A stretch of DNA of 64,000 bases, taken from Paenibacillus faecis. GTDB lineage: Bacteria > Bacillota > Bacilli > Paenibacillales > Paenibacillaceae. Below are positions 28,388 to 36,103 of this stretch, piece by piece (the first letter of the stretch is position 1; each line of letters starts with the position of its first letter). Under the pieces are notes generated by a model that saw nothing but the letters and a program-made list of their open reading frames with translations, was not told where the DNA came from and ran no database searches. Location of the stretch: positions 634,840 through 698,839 of the forward strand of contig NZ_VSDO01000001.1 in NCBI RefSeq assembly GCF_008084145.1, given 5' to 3'. Both the position numbers and the translations under genes were made by a program.

Positions 28388-29119
28388 ATGGCACGGTATA
28401 TCCTCGAAACAGACGCTTTATGCAAACAATTTGGCGAACATCTATCCGTGAACCGGGTTGATTTACAAATCCCCGAAGGCTCGGTTTACGGGTTTTTGGG
28501 ACCTAATGGAGCCGGGAAATCGACCACCCTCAAAATGCTGCTCGGACTGATCAAGCCCGACGGCGGCACCATCACGATTTTTGGCAAGCCCTTCCCGGAA
28601 GCGCGGATTGAAATTCTGAGGCAGATTGGATCGCTGGTTGAATCGCCGTCCTATTACGGACATTTGTCGGGATATCAAAATATGAAAATCGCAGCCACCT
28701 TGTTGGGAGCTTCGGAGTCGCGCATTGCGGAAACGCTGGAATCGGTCCGTTTAACGGATCAAGCCGACAAAGCGGTCCGAAAATACTCGCTGGGCATGAA
28801 ACAAAGACTCGCCATTGCAATGGCGATCCTCCATCGCCCCAAACTATTGATTCTTGATGAGCCGACCAACGGCCTGGATCCATCGGGCATACAGGAAATC
28901 CGCGGTTTGATCACCGCCATGCCAAACATGTACGGCATGACTGTATTGGTGTCGAGCCATCTATTGTATGAAATTGAACAGGTCGCGGATCATGTGGGAA
29001 TCATTAATGAAGGAAAACTCATTTATCAGGGCAGCCTGTCCTCCCTAAAGGAGCTGGGCGGGGATCGGTCACTGGAGCAAATCTTCCTCGGCATGACCGG
29101 CATGGGGAGAAGCTTATGA
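28388..29119 (+). CDS. lantibiotic-protection ABC transporter ATPase (LanF-like)
   Basis: A 243-residue single ATPase: Walker A GPNGAGKST (about 38-46), Q-loop GSLVESPSYYGHLSG, signature YSLGMKQRL, Walker B LLILDEPTNGLDPSG and switch SSHLL. The ESPSYYGHLSGYQN block is typical of the BcrA/LanF group that removes lantibiotics or bacitracin-like peptides from the membrane. GAGGTGA lies nine bases upstream of the ATG. It is the first of three transporter genes, overlapping the next by ATGA. Confidence 0.86.
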   Translation: MARYILETDALCKQFGEHLSVNRVDLQIPEGSVYGFLGPNGAGKSTTLKMLLGLIKPDGGTITIFGKPFPEARIEILRQIGSLVESPSYYGHLSGYQNMKIAATLLGASESRIAETLESVRLTDQADKAVRKYSLGMKQRLAIAMAILHRPKLLILDEPTNGLDPSGIQEIRGLITAMPNMYGMTVLVSSHLLYEIEQVADHVGIINEGKLIYQGSLSSLKELGGDRSLEQIFLGMTGMGRSL

Positions 29120-29817
29120 TCAGGCTGCTTCGCGCGGAATGGATGAAATTGAGAACGTTCTGCCTCGTACTGCCGGTCGCCGCGGCGGTTTTGCTATTAG
29201 GGGTGATTAGCGCGTTCTGGTATATGAATTTTCGGGAAACGCCCGGCGGTGCTTACGCCACGATGTCCGTGATGTACTTTTTTCTTTCTTTTACCCTTAT
29301 GCTTAGTGTCACCTTGCTCACCAGCGTCATGGCGTCTACGGAGCATGAAACGAAAGTCTGGAACCGGATCTGCACGATCCCTGTAGCGAAGCCGAAAATT
29401 TACTTAAGCAAATGGATCGTCGCATGCCTGCTGCTGTTCATTGAAGTATCGCTGATTATCGCGGGCACGATCGTGCTCTGGAAGCTGTTGTTTCATGAAC
29501 CGGCACCGCTCGAAATCATCGTCAAACAGCCGCTCTATTGTTTTTGCGCCGTTTTAGCGTTTATCTCCATCCAAACCTGGTTATCTATCGTGTTTGCCAA
29601 CCAATCGATAGCGATAGGAGCGGGAGCGGCCGGTTCCATGGCCAGTTTGTTTTTGGCGCGTTCGACGTTTCCCGTTCTCCATTACATGCCGTGGACGTAT
29701 CCCGCACTGTCCACCCCTCTCCTTCCCGGACACGGGCGGTGGGTACTTGCCGGCCTAGTCGTCGGAGTCGTTTTACTGGCCGCGGGATGTTGGCATTTTA
29801 AAAGGAAAGAATGGTAG
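29116..29817 (+). CDS. lantibiotic-protection ABC permease (LanE/MutE-like)
   Basis: A 233-residue ABC-2-type permease with six predicted helices. It opens with LLRAEWMKLR, the usual start of LanE/LanG and BcrB permeases, then alternates hydrophobic segments (about 15-37, 55-77, 97-121, 134-150, 160-180, 204-224). It pairs with the following permease to make a LanFEG-type exporter complex. Translation is probably coupled to the ATPase gene. Confidence 0.78.
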   Translation: MIRLLRAEWMKLRTFCLVLPVAAAVLLLGVISAFWYMNFRETPGGAYATMSVMYFFLSFTLMLSVTLLTSVMASTEHETKVWNRICTIPVAKPKIYLSKWIVACLLLFIEVSLIIAGTIVLWKLLFHEPAPLEIIVKQPLYCFCAVLAFISIQTWLSIVFANQSIAIGAGAAGSMASLFLARSTFPVLHYMPWTYPALSTPLLPGHGRWVLAGLVVGVVLLAAGCWHFKRKEW

Positions 29818-29830
29818 GAGGAAAATAGAG

Positions 29831-30568
29831 ATGAACAAACTACTTACCGCGGAATTCATGAAAATTCAATGGCGGCTGATCGCCGTCCTTATTCTCATCG
29901 CCCTGATTGCGGATGTATCGTTGGCTAGCAGCAATTGGGGCATGCTTTCCGCAGTTTACGAGCCGAGTTGGCCGAATTACCTGATGTATATCATAAACCT
30001 GCATACGGCGTTTTTCTTTCCGCTGTTATCCGGTACCATCGCGGGTTTGATCTGCTTGTACGAACATAGATCGGGGGGATGGAAGCAGTTGCTTGCCACA
30101 CCTTACTCCCGTTCCAGCATCTATTCGGCCAAGTACGCCGTGTTGCTCTGCATGCTGGCGATCATACAGGTACTGTTTATCGCGGCGGAGATCGGCAGCG
30201 GCATGGTTGCCGGCGTTGAAGGCCGGGTCGATTGGCTGTTCGTGGTGAGCAGCGCCGTGTTGGGCTGGTTCGGCATCCTGCCGTTAGCCGCCATCCAGTT
30301 ATGGTTTTCCAGCCGGTTTAAAAACTTCGGCATCGCCTTCAGCATCAATGTCGTCTGCGTCCTGCTGAACATTGTGTTCTCCGGCCTCCCGTCTTCGCTC
30401 GGCATGTGGTTTCCGTTTGTTCTGCCTTTCTATACCATGATGCCGCAGGGCACCCCTTTCTCGCCGCGAGTTCAGGAATGGAGCTTGTACGCGATGGTCG
30501 GCATCAGCTTTGTCTTCTATTTCTTATTGGGTAAGTACATGTTCCGAAGGAAATCATGGATGGCGTGA
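29831..30568 (+). CDS. lantibiotic-protection ABC permease (LanG/MutG-like)
   Basis: A 245-residue ABC-2 permease with six predicted helices and the family opening LLTAEFMKIQWRL. It starts 13 bases after the partner permease, with TAGGAGGAAAATAGAG before the ATG. It completes a regulator-kinase-F-E-G cassette. No lanthipeptide precursor or synthetase is found in the window, so the cassette probably protects against foreign peptides. Confidence 0.78.
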   Translation: MNKLLTAEFMKIQWRLIAVLILIALIADVSLASSNWGMLSAVYEPSWPNYLMYIINLHTAFFFPLLSGTIAGLICLYEHRSGGWKQLLATPYSRSSIYSAKYAVLLCMLAIIQVLFIAAEIGSGMVAGVEGRVDWLFVVSSAVLGWFGILPLAAIQLWFSSRFKNFGIAFSINVVCVLLNIVFSGLPSSLGMWFPFVLPFYTMMPQGTPFSPRVQEWSLYAMVGISFVFYFLLGKYMFRRKSWMA

Positions 30569-30599
30569 AGCTTTGGGAAGGAGCGGTGGCAAAAATCCG

Positions 30600-30790
30600 A
30601 TTAACGGGAGTTTCTCCCGTTAATTTTGCTTGATTCGCGCAATTGGCGCCATTTAGCTGGAGTTTCTCCCGCTAATCCCACCATAAAGGGGAAAATAGGC
30701 CTTGGTGCCGGAGGTTAGCTGGATGTTTTCCATCTAATCACAAACCGCGGCCGGTAATATCCGAAATAGCGGGAGCTTTTCCCGTTATTT
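30600..30790. repeat. four-hairpin intergenic repeat, copy B
   Basis: Inverted repeats at 30600-30624, 30651-30676, 30714-30738 and 30764-30790; start-to-start distances are 51, 63 and 50 bases, matching the other two copies. The linker between units two and three again carries a GGCC...GCC arm pair. It fills the space between the LanG-like gene and the fused kinase gene. Confidence 0.8.
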
Positions 30791-30793
30791 ATC

Positions 30794-30804
30794 GGGGGGG
30801 GGGG
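30794..30804. repeat. G11 homopolymer tract
   Basis: Eleven consecutive G residues directly after repeat copy B, in a non-coding stretch that runs to 30993. Nothing else is seen between 30805 and the kinase stop. Confidence 0.9.
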
Positions 30805-30993
30805 CCGGATACTCCGACGGACTCGCCGCCCTATCTTGGTAAATCGCGGAAAAGGAACGCGATTATCGGAACGCTGAATACATCTCTCTGGAACAAATTC
30901 CAGGCGGTGTAAAATGCGATAGCGAAGAGTGGCTTGGCAACACAAAATAGATATGTAAAATCCAAAAGCCCCCAAGAAGCGGAATCGCGCATC

Positions 30994-32796
30994 TCAGGAG
31001 CTTTTTACACCGAGCTGTTCCTCTTTGACTTTCGCGACAGCCGCATCGCGGTCGTTCACTTGCAGCTTGAGATAAATCGATGAAATATAATTGCGGACCG
31101 TCCCTTCCGACAGATGCAGCTTCTCGGCAATCGCCTTGTTCCGGAGCCCTTCCGTCAGGCACTGAAGAATATCCCGTTCCCTCTCGGTTAAACCGTAAGG
31201 ATTCGCCACGTTGTTGTCCGGCTGCTGAAAAAGCTGCTGCGCGACATGCGGCGAGATCATCGTACCCCCGCTATACACCAGTCTGATCGTCGCCGCGAGT
31301 TCCTTCGGATGCACCGACTTCAACAGGTACCCCTCCGCCCCCAGGCGCAGCGACTCTGCCGCGACATCGACCTCATCCAACGTCGTCATCATGATGACGC
31401 GGACTTCCGGCCACTTTTCCTTCACCAGCCTGGTGGCATGAAGACCGTCCATTTCAGGCATGTGGATGTCCATCAAGATGAGGTCCGGCAGTTCCCGCTC
31501 GCAGGCCTCCATCGCCTGCCTCCCGTCACCGGCCACGCGCACCTGCATATCCTTTTCTTCGCCAAGCAGCAGCCTCAGACTTTCGAGCACCAGCAGCTGG
31601 TCGTCTACGATAAGCACCCGGATGCGCTCGGTCCCCTCATGGACCCGGTTAGGTATGGCGCAGGTGACGAGGGTTCCTTGTTCTTCATGGGAGTGAATAT
31701 ACAGATTTCCTTGCAGGGCGGACAGGCGATCCCGCATCGCGTTCAGGCCGAAACCATATTGCAGCTTCGAGCTTCCCGCGCCGTTGTCCTGGATTTGCAG
31801 CATGAGCGAAGCCGCATCGTATTGAAGCGTTACTTCAATCCGGCTGGCTCGTCCGTGCCGGCTGGCATTGGTCAAAGATTCCTGAAGACAGCGGTACAGC
31901 ACGAGCTTGGCTTGCTTCATGACCGGGTAAGGCTGTCCCATCGTCCGAAAAAACACGCGAATCCCCGTACTTGTTTTGAATTCTTCAATCATTTGCATCA
32001 GCGCCTGATCCAGCGGAACCGATTCCTCCACAGGGTCCATGCGATGGACTTGGCGCCTGATCTCATCTAGCCCGTTTCTGGCCAAGCTCAGCAATGCGCC
32101 AAGCTTCTCCTCCCCTTCCGGCGAACCGATCTGGGGCCGCAGCGCTTCCATGCCCAGGATTAAAGAAGTATAGCTATGCCCGATCGTATCGTGCAGTTCC
32201 CGGGCCAAACGGTAGCGTTCCTCCAGCAGCGTCATCTTTTCGATCTGGGACGAATACTGCTCCAGGATCGTGTACTGCTCTTTCACAACGGCAAGCTTGT
32301 TGCTGATGTTGTTAATGGCGGCCGCTCCCTTTTGCAGGGCAAAACCGACGCCGTAAAGCACCAGCGCGTCCGCTACGCTCTGCCCCCAAAAGGGGCGCTG
32401 TAACGCAAGCGGACTGCCGGGTGCCGTCGCACTTATCACAAAGATGCCCACAGCTAACGGTAATGCCAAAGCGTGCCCTCTTCCGCGGGTATAAAACCCC
32501 AACATAAGAAGGACGGGGAGAAACAATCGAAGCAAACCGAAGTTGTAAGCCAGCAGGATCGAAGTTCCTCCGGCCAGGATCAGCGCGGCCGCAAGATAAT
32601 GCGGGAATTTGTAATGAACCAGAATGAACGGTATTAAATGACTGGCCAGGAGTACGGGCAACACGAATCCCAACGGAAAATCCGGCTGATCTTGATACAT
32701 AAAGATCAAAACCGCGGTAACCCAAACGCCGTGAATGCACAGCATGACCCAATCCGGCCATGACCATTTCCCGCCGGTTTTAAAACGTTCCAACAT
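30994..32796 (-). CDS. fused NarL-type histidine kinase-response regulator
   Basis: One 600-residue reading frame holding both halves of a LiaRS/DesKR-like system. Residues 1-160 hold about six membrane helices; a HisKA_3 kinase follows with His202 (ARELHDTIGHSY), N box ESLTNASRHGR and G box YGFGLNAMRDRL. Near residue 392 a receiver begins directly (IRVLIVDDQ) with Asp443 (LILMDIHMPEMD), and a LuxR-type helix-turn-helix ends the protein (LTERERDILQCLTEG). Normally these are two genes; here no stop separates them. It is divergent from an ABC transporter operon that it probably controls. AGGGGAA precedes the ATG. Confidence 0.85.
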   Translation of the reverse strand: MLERFKTGGKWSWPDWVMLCIHGVWVTAVLIFMYQDQPDFPLGFVLPVLLASHLIPFILVHYKFPHYLAAALILAGGTSILLAYNFGLLRLFLPVLLMLGFYTRGRGHALALPLAVGIFVISATAPGSPLALQRPFWGQSVADALVLYGVGFALQKGAAAINNISNKLAVVKEQYTILEQYSSQIEKMTLLEERYRLARELHDTIGHSYTSLILGMEALRPQIGSPEGEEKLGALLSLARNGLDEIRRQVHRMDPVEESVPLDQALMQMIEEFKTSTGIRVFFRTMGQPYPVMKQAKLVLYRCLQESLTNASRHGRASRIEVTLQYDAASLMLQIQDNGAGSSKLQYGFGLNAMRDRLSALQGNLYIHSHEEQGTLVTCAIPNRVHEGTERIRVLIVDDQLLVLESLRLLLGEEKDMQVRVAGDGRQAMEACERELPDLILMDIHMPEMDGLHATRLVKEKWPEVRVIMMTTLDEVDVAAESLRLGAEGYLLKSVHPKELAATIRLVYSGGTMISPHVAQQLFQQPDNNVANPYGLTERERDILQCLTEGLRNKAIAEKLHLSEGTVRNYISSIYLKLQVNDRDAAVAKVKEEQLGVKSS

Positions 32797-32851
32797 ACAT
32801 ACATTCCCCTGTCATGGTCGAATAAATCTTTCCCTGTAGCGCTTTTCGCAT

Positions 32852-32871
32852 TGTCACGAAAGGTAGTGACA
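32852..32871. promoter_or_regulatory. inverted repeat in the divergent kinase/ABC intergenic region
   Basis: TGTCAC-N8-GTGACA, a 20-base inverted repeat placed between the fused kinase-regulator and the ABC operon. It is a candidate site for the LuxR-type output domain. Confidence 0.4.
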
Positions 32872-32981
32872 GTTTGTAACTGGTTAATATGACAGTCTGT
32901 TCGGTAGGATGACATCATGTTACGCGACTAACATTGAATTATAGCCTATTCCATACGCGAAAACAAAAGGAGTGTGCAGAA

Positions 32982-33896
32982 GTGACCGTATTGCAAATCG
33001 ATCAGCTCAGCAAAAAAATCGGCAGGAAAACGATCGTTGATGGCCTCACCTTAACTTTGAACAAAGGGGAGATTCTCGGGCTGCTGGGACCGAACGGCGC
33101 CGGCAAAACCACAACGATTCGTATGATCGTCGGCCTGATGAGCAGGACGGCGGGAAGGATCATCATTAATGGCGTCGATACGAAAACCGATCATGCGAAG
33201 GCGATGAACAGCATCGGGGTGATTGTTGAAAATCCCGATCTTTACAAGTATTTATCGGGATATGACAACCTGGTTCATTTTGCGAGAATGAGCCAAGGCG
33301 TAACCAAACAACGAATCAAAGAGATCATCGCCCTGGTTGGCTTGGAACACAGCATTCATGACAAAGTAGGGACTTATTCGCTCGGTATGCGTCAGCGCTT
33401 GGGCCTTGGAATCGCTCTTATCCACAAGCCCTCCCTGCTCCTGCTGGATGAACCTACAAACGGTCTGGATCCGGCGGGCATCCGCGAACTTAGGGCGCAT
33501 CTGATCCATTTGGCCCGTCAGGAAGAAGTAGGCATTATGATATCCAGCCACCTGATGTCGGAGATGGAAATGATGTGCGACCGCGTGGCGGTTCTGCAGC
33601 AGGGTAAATTAATCGGCATCCGCGACTTGTCCGCAATGGCGCAAACGGACGAACTTCAAGTCCGATTTGAAGTGGACCGGCCCGAGGCAGCTGTTCAACT
33701 TCTTCAAACCTTGACCGCGGGTCTGGAGATTTTAAGAGACAACGATCATATCGTCCTGCGAATCGCAAAAACCAAAATACCCGAGCTGACCCAAAAACTG
33801 ATGGCGGCCGGTATCCAAATCTATGGCGTCCATACGCTCAAACCTTCTTTGGAGGATACTTTTCTGGAAATGACGGAAGGAGACAAGGCCAGATGA
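32982..33896 (+). CDS. ABC transporter ATPase (BcrA/CcmA type)
   Basis: A 304-residue ATPase with Walker A GPNGAGKTT, Q-loop VENPDLYKYLSG, signature YSLGMRQRL, Walker B LLLDEPTNGLDPAG and switch SSHLM, plus a C-terminal domain of about 80 residues (DELQVRFEVDRPEAA). I placed the start at GTG 32982, which has AAGGAG nine bases upstream; the frame to 32934 has no such site. It overlaps the permease gene by ATGA. Confidence 0.85.
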   Translation: MTVLQIDQLSKKIGRKTIVDGLTLTLNKGEILGLLGPNGAGKTTTIRMIVGLMSRTAGRIIINGVDTKTDHAKAMNSIGVIVENPDLYKYLSGYDNLVHFARMSQGVTKQRIKEIIALVGLEHSIHDKVGTYSLGMRQRLGLGIALIHKPSLLLLDEPTNGLDPAGIRELRAHLIHLARQEEVGIMISSHLMSEMEMMCDRVAVLQQGKLIGIRDLSAMAQTDELQVRFEVDRPEAAVQLLQTLTAGLEILRDNDHIVLRIAKTKIPELTQKLMAAGIQIYGVHTLKPSLEDTFLEMTEGDKAR

Positions 33897-34828
33897 TCAA
33901 CCTGATTCGCAATGAAAATATGAAGATTTACAAAAGAAAGCGCAACTGGATTTTAATCGGCATCGTCGTTTTGTTCACCCTTATTCAATTTGTAAATTTG
34001 AGGTCTACCGGCAGCGTTCCTGCCCAGGAAGATTGGCGTAGTCAATTGGAACAGGAAATCGCCTTTCTCAAGCTTGAAATGAACGAGCCGGACGCTTTAC
34101 CCGTTGAACTCAAGCAGGCTCAAAAAAGCATCCTGCTCAACCAGTATCATCTGGATACGGACCTGCCCCCTTCAACAAACACCTGGAGTTTTGCCGTAGA
34201 CCAGGCGGGAAATCTGATGGTCGCCGTTTCGTTCATTTCCGTCATTATTGCCGGGGAAATTGTGGCCGCCGAATTCATCGGCGGTACCATCAAGCTATTG
34301 CTGACGCGATCCGCGAGCAGGACCAAAATTTATATTTCCAAGTACATGGCTTGCCTTCTTTTCGGGCTTGCCCTGCTGTCGATCGGAGCGGTGATTTCCG
34401 TAGTCCTTGGAGGCGTGGTTCTAGGTTTTCAGGGATTGGGTAGTTCTTACCTCTACGTTCAGAACGGCGTTGTGGAACAAACAACGATTATTCAGGCCCT
34501 ATTCGAAGCCTACTTGCTGCAAATTCCGTTTCTTCTGCTGACGGTTACTCTAGCGTTTATGATTTCCGCGGCGTTCAAGAGCTCAACCTTCTCCATCGTC
34601 ATCTCCCTGCTTGTGGCCGTGGCGGGATTTGTTATTGCAACCGCGATGAACGGCTGGGGATGGACCAAATATTTCGTTTTTTCGCACACGAATCTCACCC
34701 AATATGTTCTCGGCGATCCCTCCGTCACAGGCATGTCCTTCGGGTTTTCGGCCGTGTTTATTCTGCTTCATCTTCTTATCATGCATCTGGTCTCTTACCC
34801 AGCTTTTGTCAAGCGTGATGTGGTTTAA
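33893..34828 (+). CDS. ABC-2 type permease
   Basis: A 311-residue permease with about six membrane helices. A first helix (about 19-37) is followed by a large outside domain (about 40-105, many Glu and Gln), then five helices (about 110-130, 155-180, 205-232, 236-258, 280-302). The cytoplasmic loop IGGTIKLLLTRSASRTKIYISKY is typical of ABC-2 exporters. It is coupled to the ATPase. The substrate is not evident. Confidence 0.82.
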   Translation: MINLIRNENMKIYKRKRNWILIGIVVLFTLIQFVNLRSTGSVPAQEDWRSQLEQEIAFLKLEMNEPDALPVELKQAQKSILLNQYHLDTDLPPSTNTWSFAVDQAGNLMVAVSFISVIIAGEIVAAEFIGGTIKLLLTRSASRTKIYISKYMACLLFGLALLSIGAVISVVLGGVVLGFQGLGSSYLYVQNGVVEQTTIIQALFEAYLLQIPFLLLTVTLAFMISAAFKSSTFSIVISLLVAVAGFVIATAMNGWGWTKYFVFSHTNLTQYVLGDPSVTGMSFGFSAVFILLHLLIMHLVSYPAFVKRDVV

Positions 34829-34870
34829 ACACGAAATTGGCCCAAATCAATCTTTAATTTGGAGGTTATT

Positions 34871-35575
34871 ATGAAATATATTCACTATTCGCTCCTAATC
34901 GTCGCTTTGTTGCTGCTGTCCGCCTGTCAATCGGAGGCGGGAACGAAGACCGAAAGCAAAGAATTGCAGTTGAACGCCGCCTCGCTGAAATCGCTGGTCA
35001 TCGACCACCGAAACGGCGATATAGAAGTTATTGGGGATGCCCGGAGCGAAACGATTCAGGTTTCCGCCGAAATCAGCCACTCCGGAAATATCGATCCGGA
35101 CAAACTTCAGTTAAGGCTGGAAGAACGTGATGGGGGAGCGTACTTGAACGCTTTTTTCAAGGGGCAGTTTTTAGCCAGCGGGAAGGGGAGCGTCAGTCTG
35201 AAAGTAACTATTCCGGCCGCTCTATCGGTTGAGATCCTATCGCATCAAGACGGCTCGATCCACATCTCCAATCTTGCATCCGCCGTAAAGATTGATAATG
35301 TCAACGGAAAGATCGATATTAAGAACATTGGAGAAGAGATCAATATCCATAACCGCGACGGTAACATCGATATCCGAAACGCGGCGGCCGACCTATATGT
35401 CACCAATGTGAACGGCGCGATAACCGCGGAACGGATCGGCGGTTCCGCGATCATCGACGTTGGCGACGGCAAACTCGACATCGACCAGGTCGACGGCGAT
35501 GTCACCGTCAAACAATCCGGCAGTGGGGAAGTCCAAGTCGGCCATGTGAAAGGGAGTGTGAACCAGAAGCGGTAG
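34871..35575 (+). CDS. DUF4097-like beta-solenoid lipoprotein
   Basis: A 234-residue lipoprotein with the lipobox LLSAC (Cys about 19). The mature part consists of repeating beta strands of the DUF4097/putative-adhesin type (SLVIDHRNGDIEVIGD, VKIDNVNGKIDIKN, INIHNRDGNIDIRN, LYVTNVNGAITAER), predicted to form a right-handed parallel fold. The ATG at 34871 follows GGAGGTTATT. It is the last gene of the ABC operon, so it may be an envelope-stress accessory. Confidence 0.75.
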   Translation: MKYIHYSLLIVALLLLSACQSEAGTKTESKELQLNAASLKSLVIDHRNGDIEVIGDARSETIQVSAEISHSGNIDPDKLQLRLEERDGGAYLNAFFKGQFLASGKGSVSLKVTIPAALSVEILSHQDGSIHISNLASAVKIDNVNGKIDIKNIGEEINIHNRDGNIDIRNAAADLYVTNVNGAITAERIGGSAIIDVGDGKLDIDQVDGDVTVKQSGSGEVQVGHVKGSVNQKR

Positions 35576-35590
35576 TCGGCCGGGTCTTTC

Positions 35591-35627
35591 GGCTTGGACC
35601 TTCGGAGGAAGGCTCAAGCCCTGTTTT
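35591..35627 (+). terminator. terminator of the ABC-lipoprotein operon
   Basis: A two-part hairpin GGCTTG...CCTTC / GAAGG...CAAGCC (35591-35620) followed by CTGTTTT, 16 bases after the lipoprotein stop. Confidence 0.6.
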
Positions 35628-35697
35628 GGCGCCTGTATTTTAAAGGGGGCATGCCGATCATCCGCAGTATTATAATGTTTCTTCTCTGTCCTTAATC

Positions 35698-35726
35698 TTG
35701 TCGATCAGTTCTCTCTATGGTATTAT
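35698..35726 (+). promoter_or_regulatory. promoter of the antisense antitoxin RNA
   Basis: TTGTCG (35698-35703), exactly 17 bases, then TATTAT (35721-35726). The predicted start is about 35733. No ORF with a ribosome site follows. Confidence 0.7.
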
Positions 35727-35732
35727 TTATGT

Positions 35733-35852
35733 AACAAGACCAAGTGCTGCGAACACTTGGCCTCGACAATTGGCTTGGATGGGGATTCCCCTCTGAGTAT
35801 TCAAAAGGCAAAGACCCACCTTCGGCGTGCAACCTTAGGGTGGGTTTTTTTT
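35733..35852 (+). ncRNA. candidate antisense antitoxin RNA of a type I toxin-antitoxin pair
   Basis: An RNA of about 120 nt is bounded by a good sigma-A promoter and an intrinsic terminator (ACCCACC...GGTGGGT plus eight T, 35814-35852). It contains an early hairpin CCAAGTG/CACTTGG. It runs convergently to the small toxin gene and overlaps the 3' part of its mRNA, as RatA does with txpA and SR4 with bsrG in Bacillus. Expression is not shown by sequence alone. Confidence 0.65.
35814..35852. terminator. shared terminator of toxin mRNA and antisense RNA
   Basis: Stem ACCCACC / GGTGGGT with an 18-base loop. TTTTTTTT follows on the plus strand; CTTTGCCTTTT follows on the minus strand, so it can serve both transcripts. 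Confidence 0.75.
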
Positions 35853-35946
35853 ACTTTCTCTTGTTGTTATTCCCGATGTATGTTAAAAGTGCAATGATAA
35901 ATGTACCAAAAGCAATCATGATGAGAATCGCATCTTTAACCTCCAT
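35851..35946 (-). CDS. putative holin-like toxin (Hol_Tox/TxpA-BsrG type)
   Basis: A 31-residue peptide: acidic MEVKD start, one hydrophobic helix (about residues 6-24, AILIMIAFGTFIIALLTYI) and a basic tail NNNKRK. This is the layout of the putative holin-like toxin family of Bacillales, which depolarise the membrane when overproduced. AAGGGAGGTGAG precedes the ATG, but the palindrome CTCCCTTCGAAGGGAG (35954-35969) can pair with it and hide it. The promoter is at 36002-36030. It is missed by gene finders because of its size. Confidence 0.8.
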   Translation of the reverse strand: MEVKDAILIMIAFGTFIIALLTYIGNNNKRK

Positions 35947-35953
35947 GGCTCAC

Positions 35954-35969
35954 CTCCCTTCGAAGGGAG
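35954..35969 (-). promoter_or_regulatory. hairpin sequestering the toxin ribosome-binding site
   Basis: CTCCCTTCGAAGGGAG is a perfect 16-base palindrome; its 3' arm in the mRNA contains the GGGAG of the Shine-Dalgarno sequence. Such hidden sites are usual in type I toxin mRNAs. Confidence 0.6.
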
Positions 35970-36001
35970 ACCATGCCCACCCAAGATTCAATTGTATTTC
36001 C

Positions 36002-36030
36002 ATTTTATCCTATAACGAAAGCACGTACAA
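36002..36030 (-). promoter_or_regulatory. promoter of the holin-like toxin gene
   Basis: On the minus strand TTGTAC (36030-36025), exactly 17 bases, then TAAAAT (36007-36002). The predicted start is near 35995, leaving a leader of about 50 bases. Confidence 0.7.
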
Positions 36031-36103
36031 GCGTTCCTCTTTTTTGCGATTCTCTTTCATTTTCAGGAGTTAATATTAATTCTTCCAAACATACTTTCTA
36101 AGC

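Noticed and set aside
26400-30993. Lanthipeptide precursor or synthetase near the LanFEG-like genes
   Set aside because: No Cys/Ser/Thr-rich small ORF with a leader and no LanB/LanC/LanM gene was found; the cassette looks like stand-alone immunity.
31246-32070. A 274-codon plus-strand frame
   Set aside because: Antisense shadow of the fused kinase gene.
35744-36073. A 109-codon plus-strand frame
   Set aside because: It starts inside the antisense RNA and runs through the terminator and across the toxin gene; the opposite-strand 31-residue toxin with promoter and ribosome site is the better explanation.
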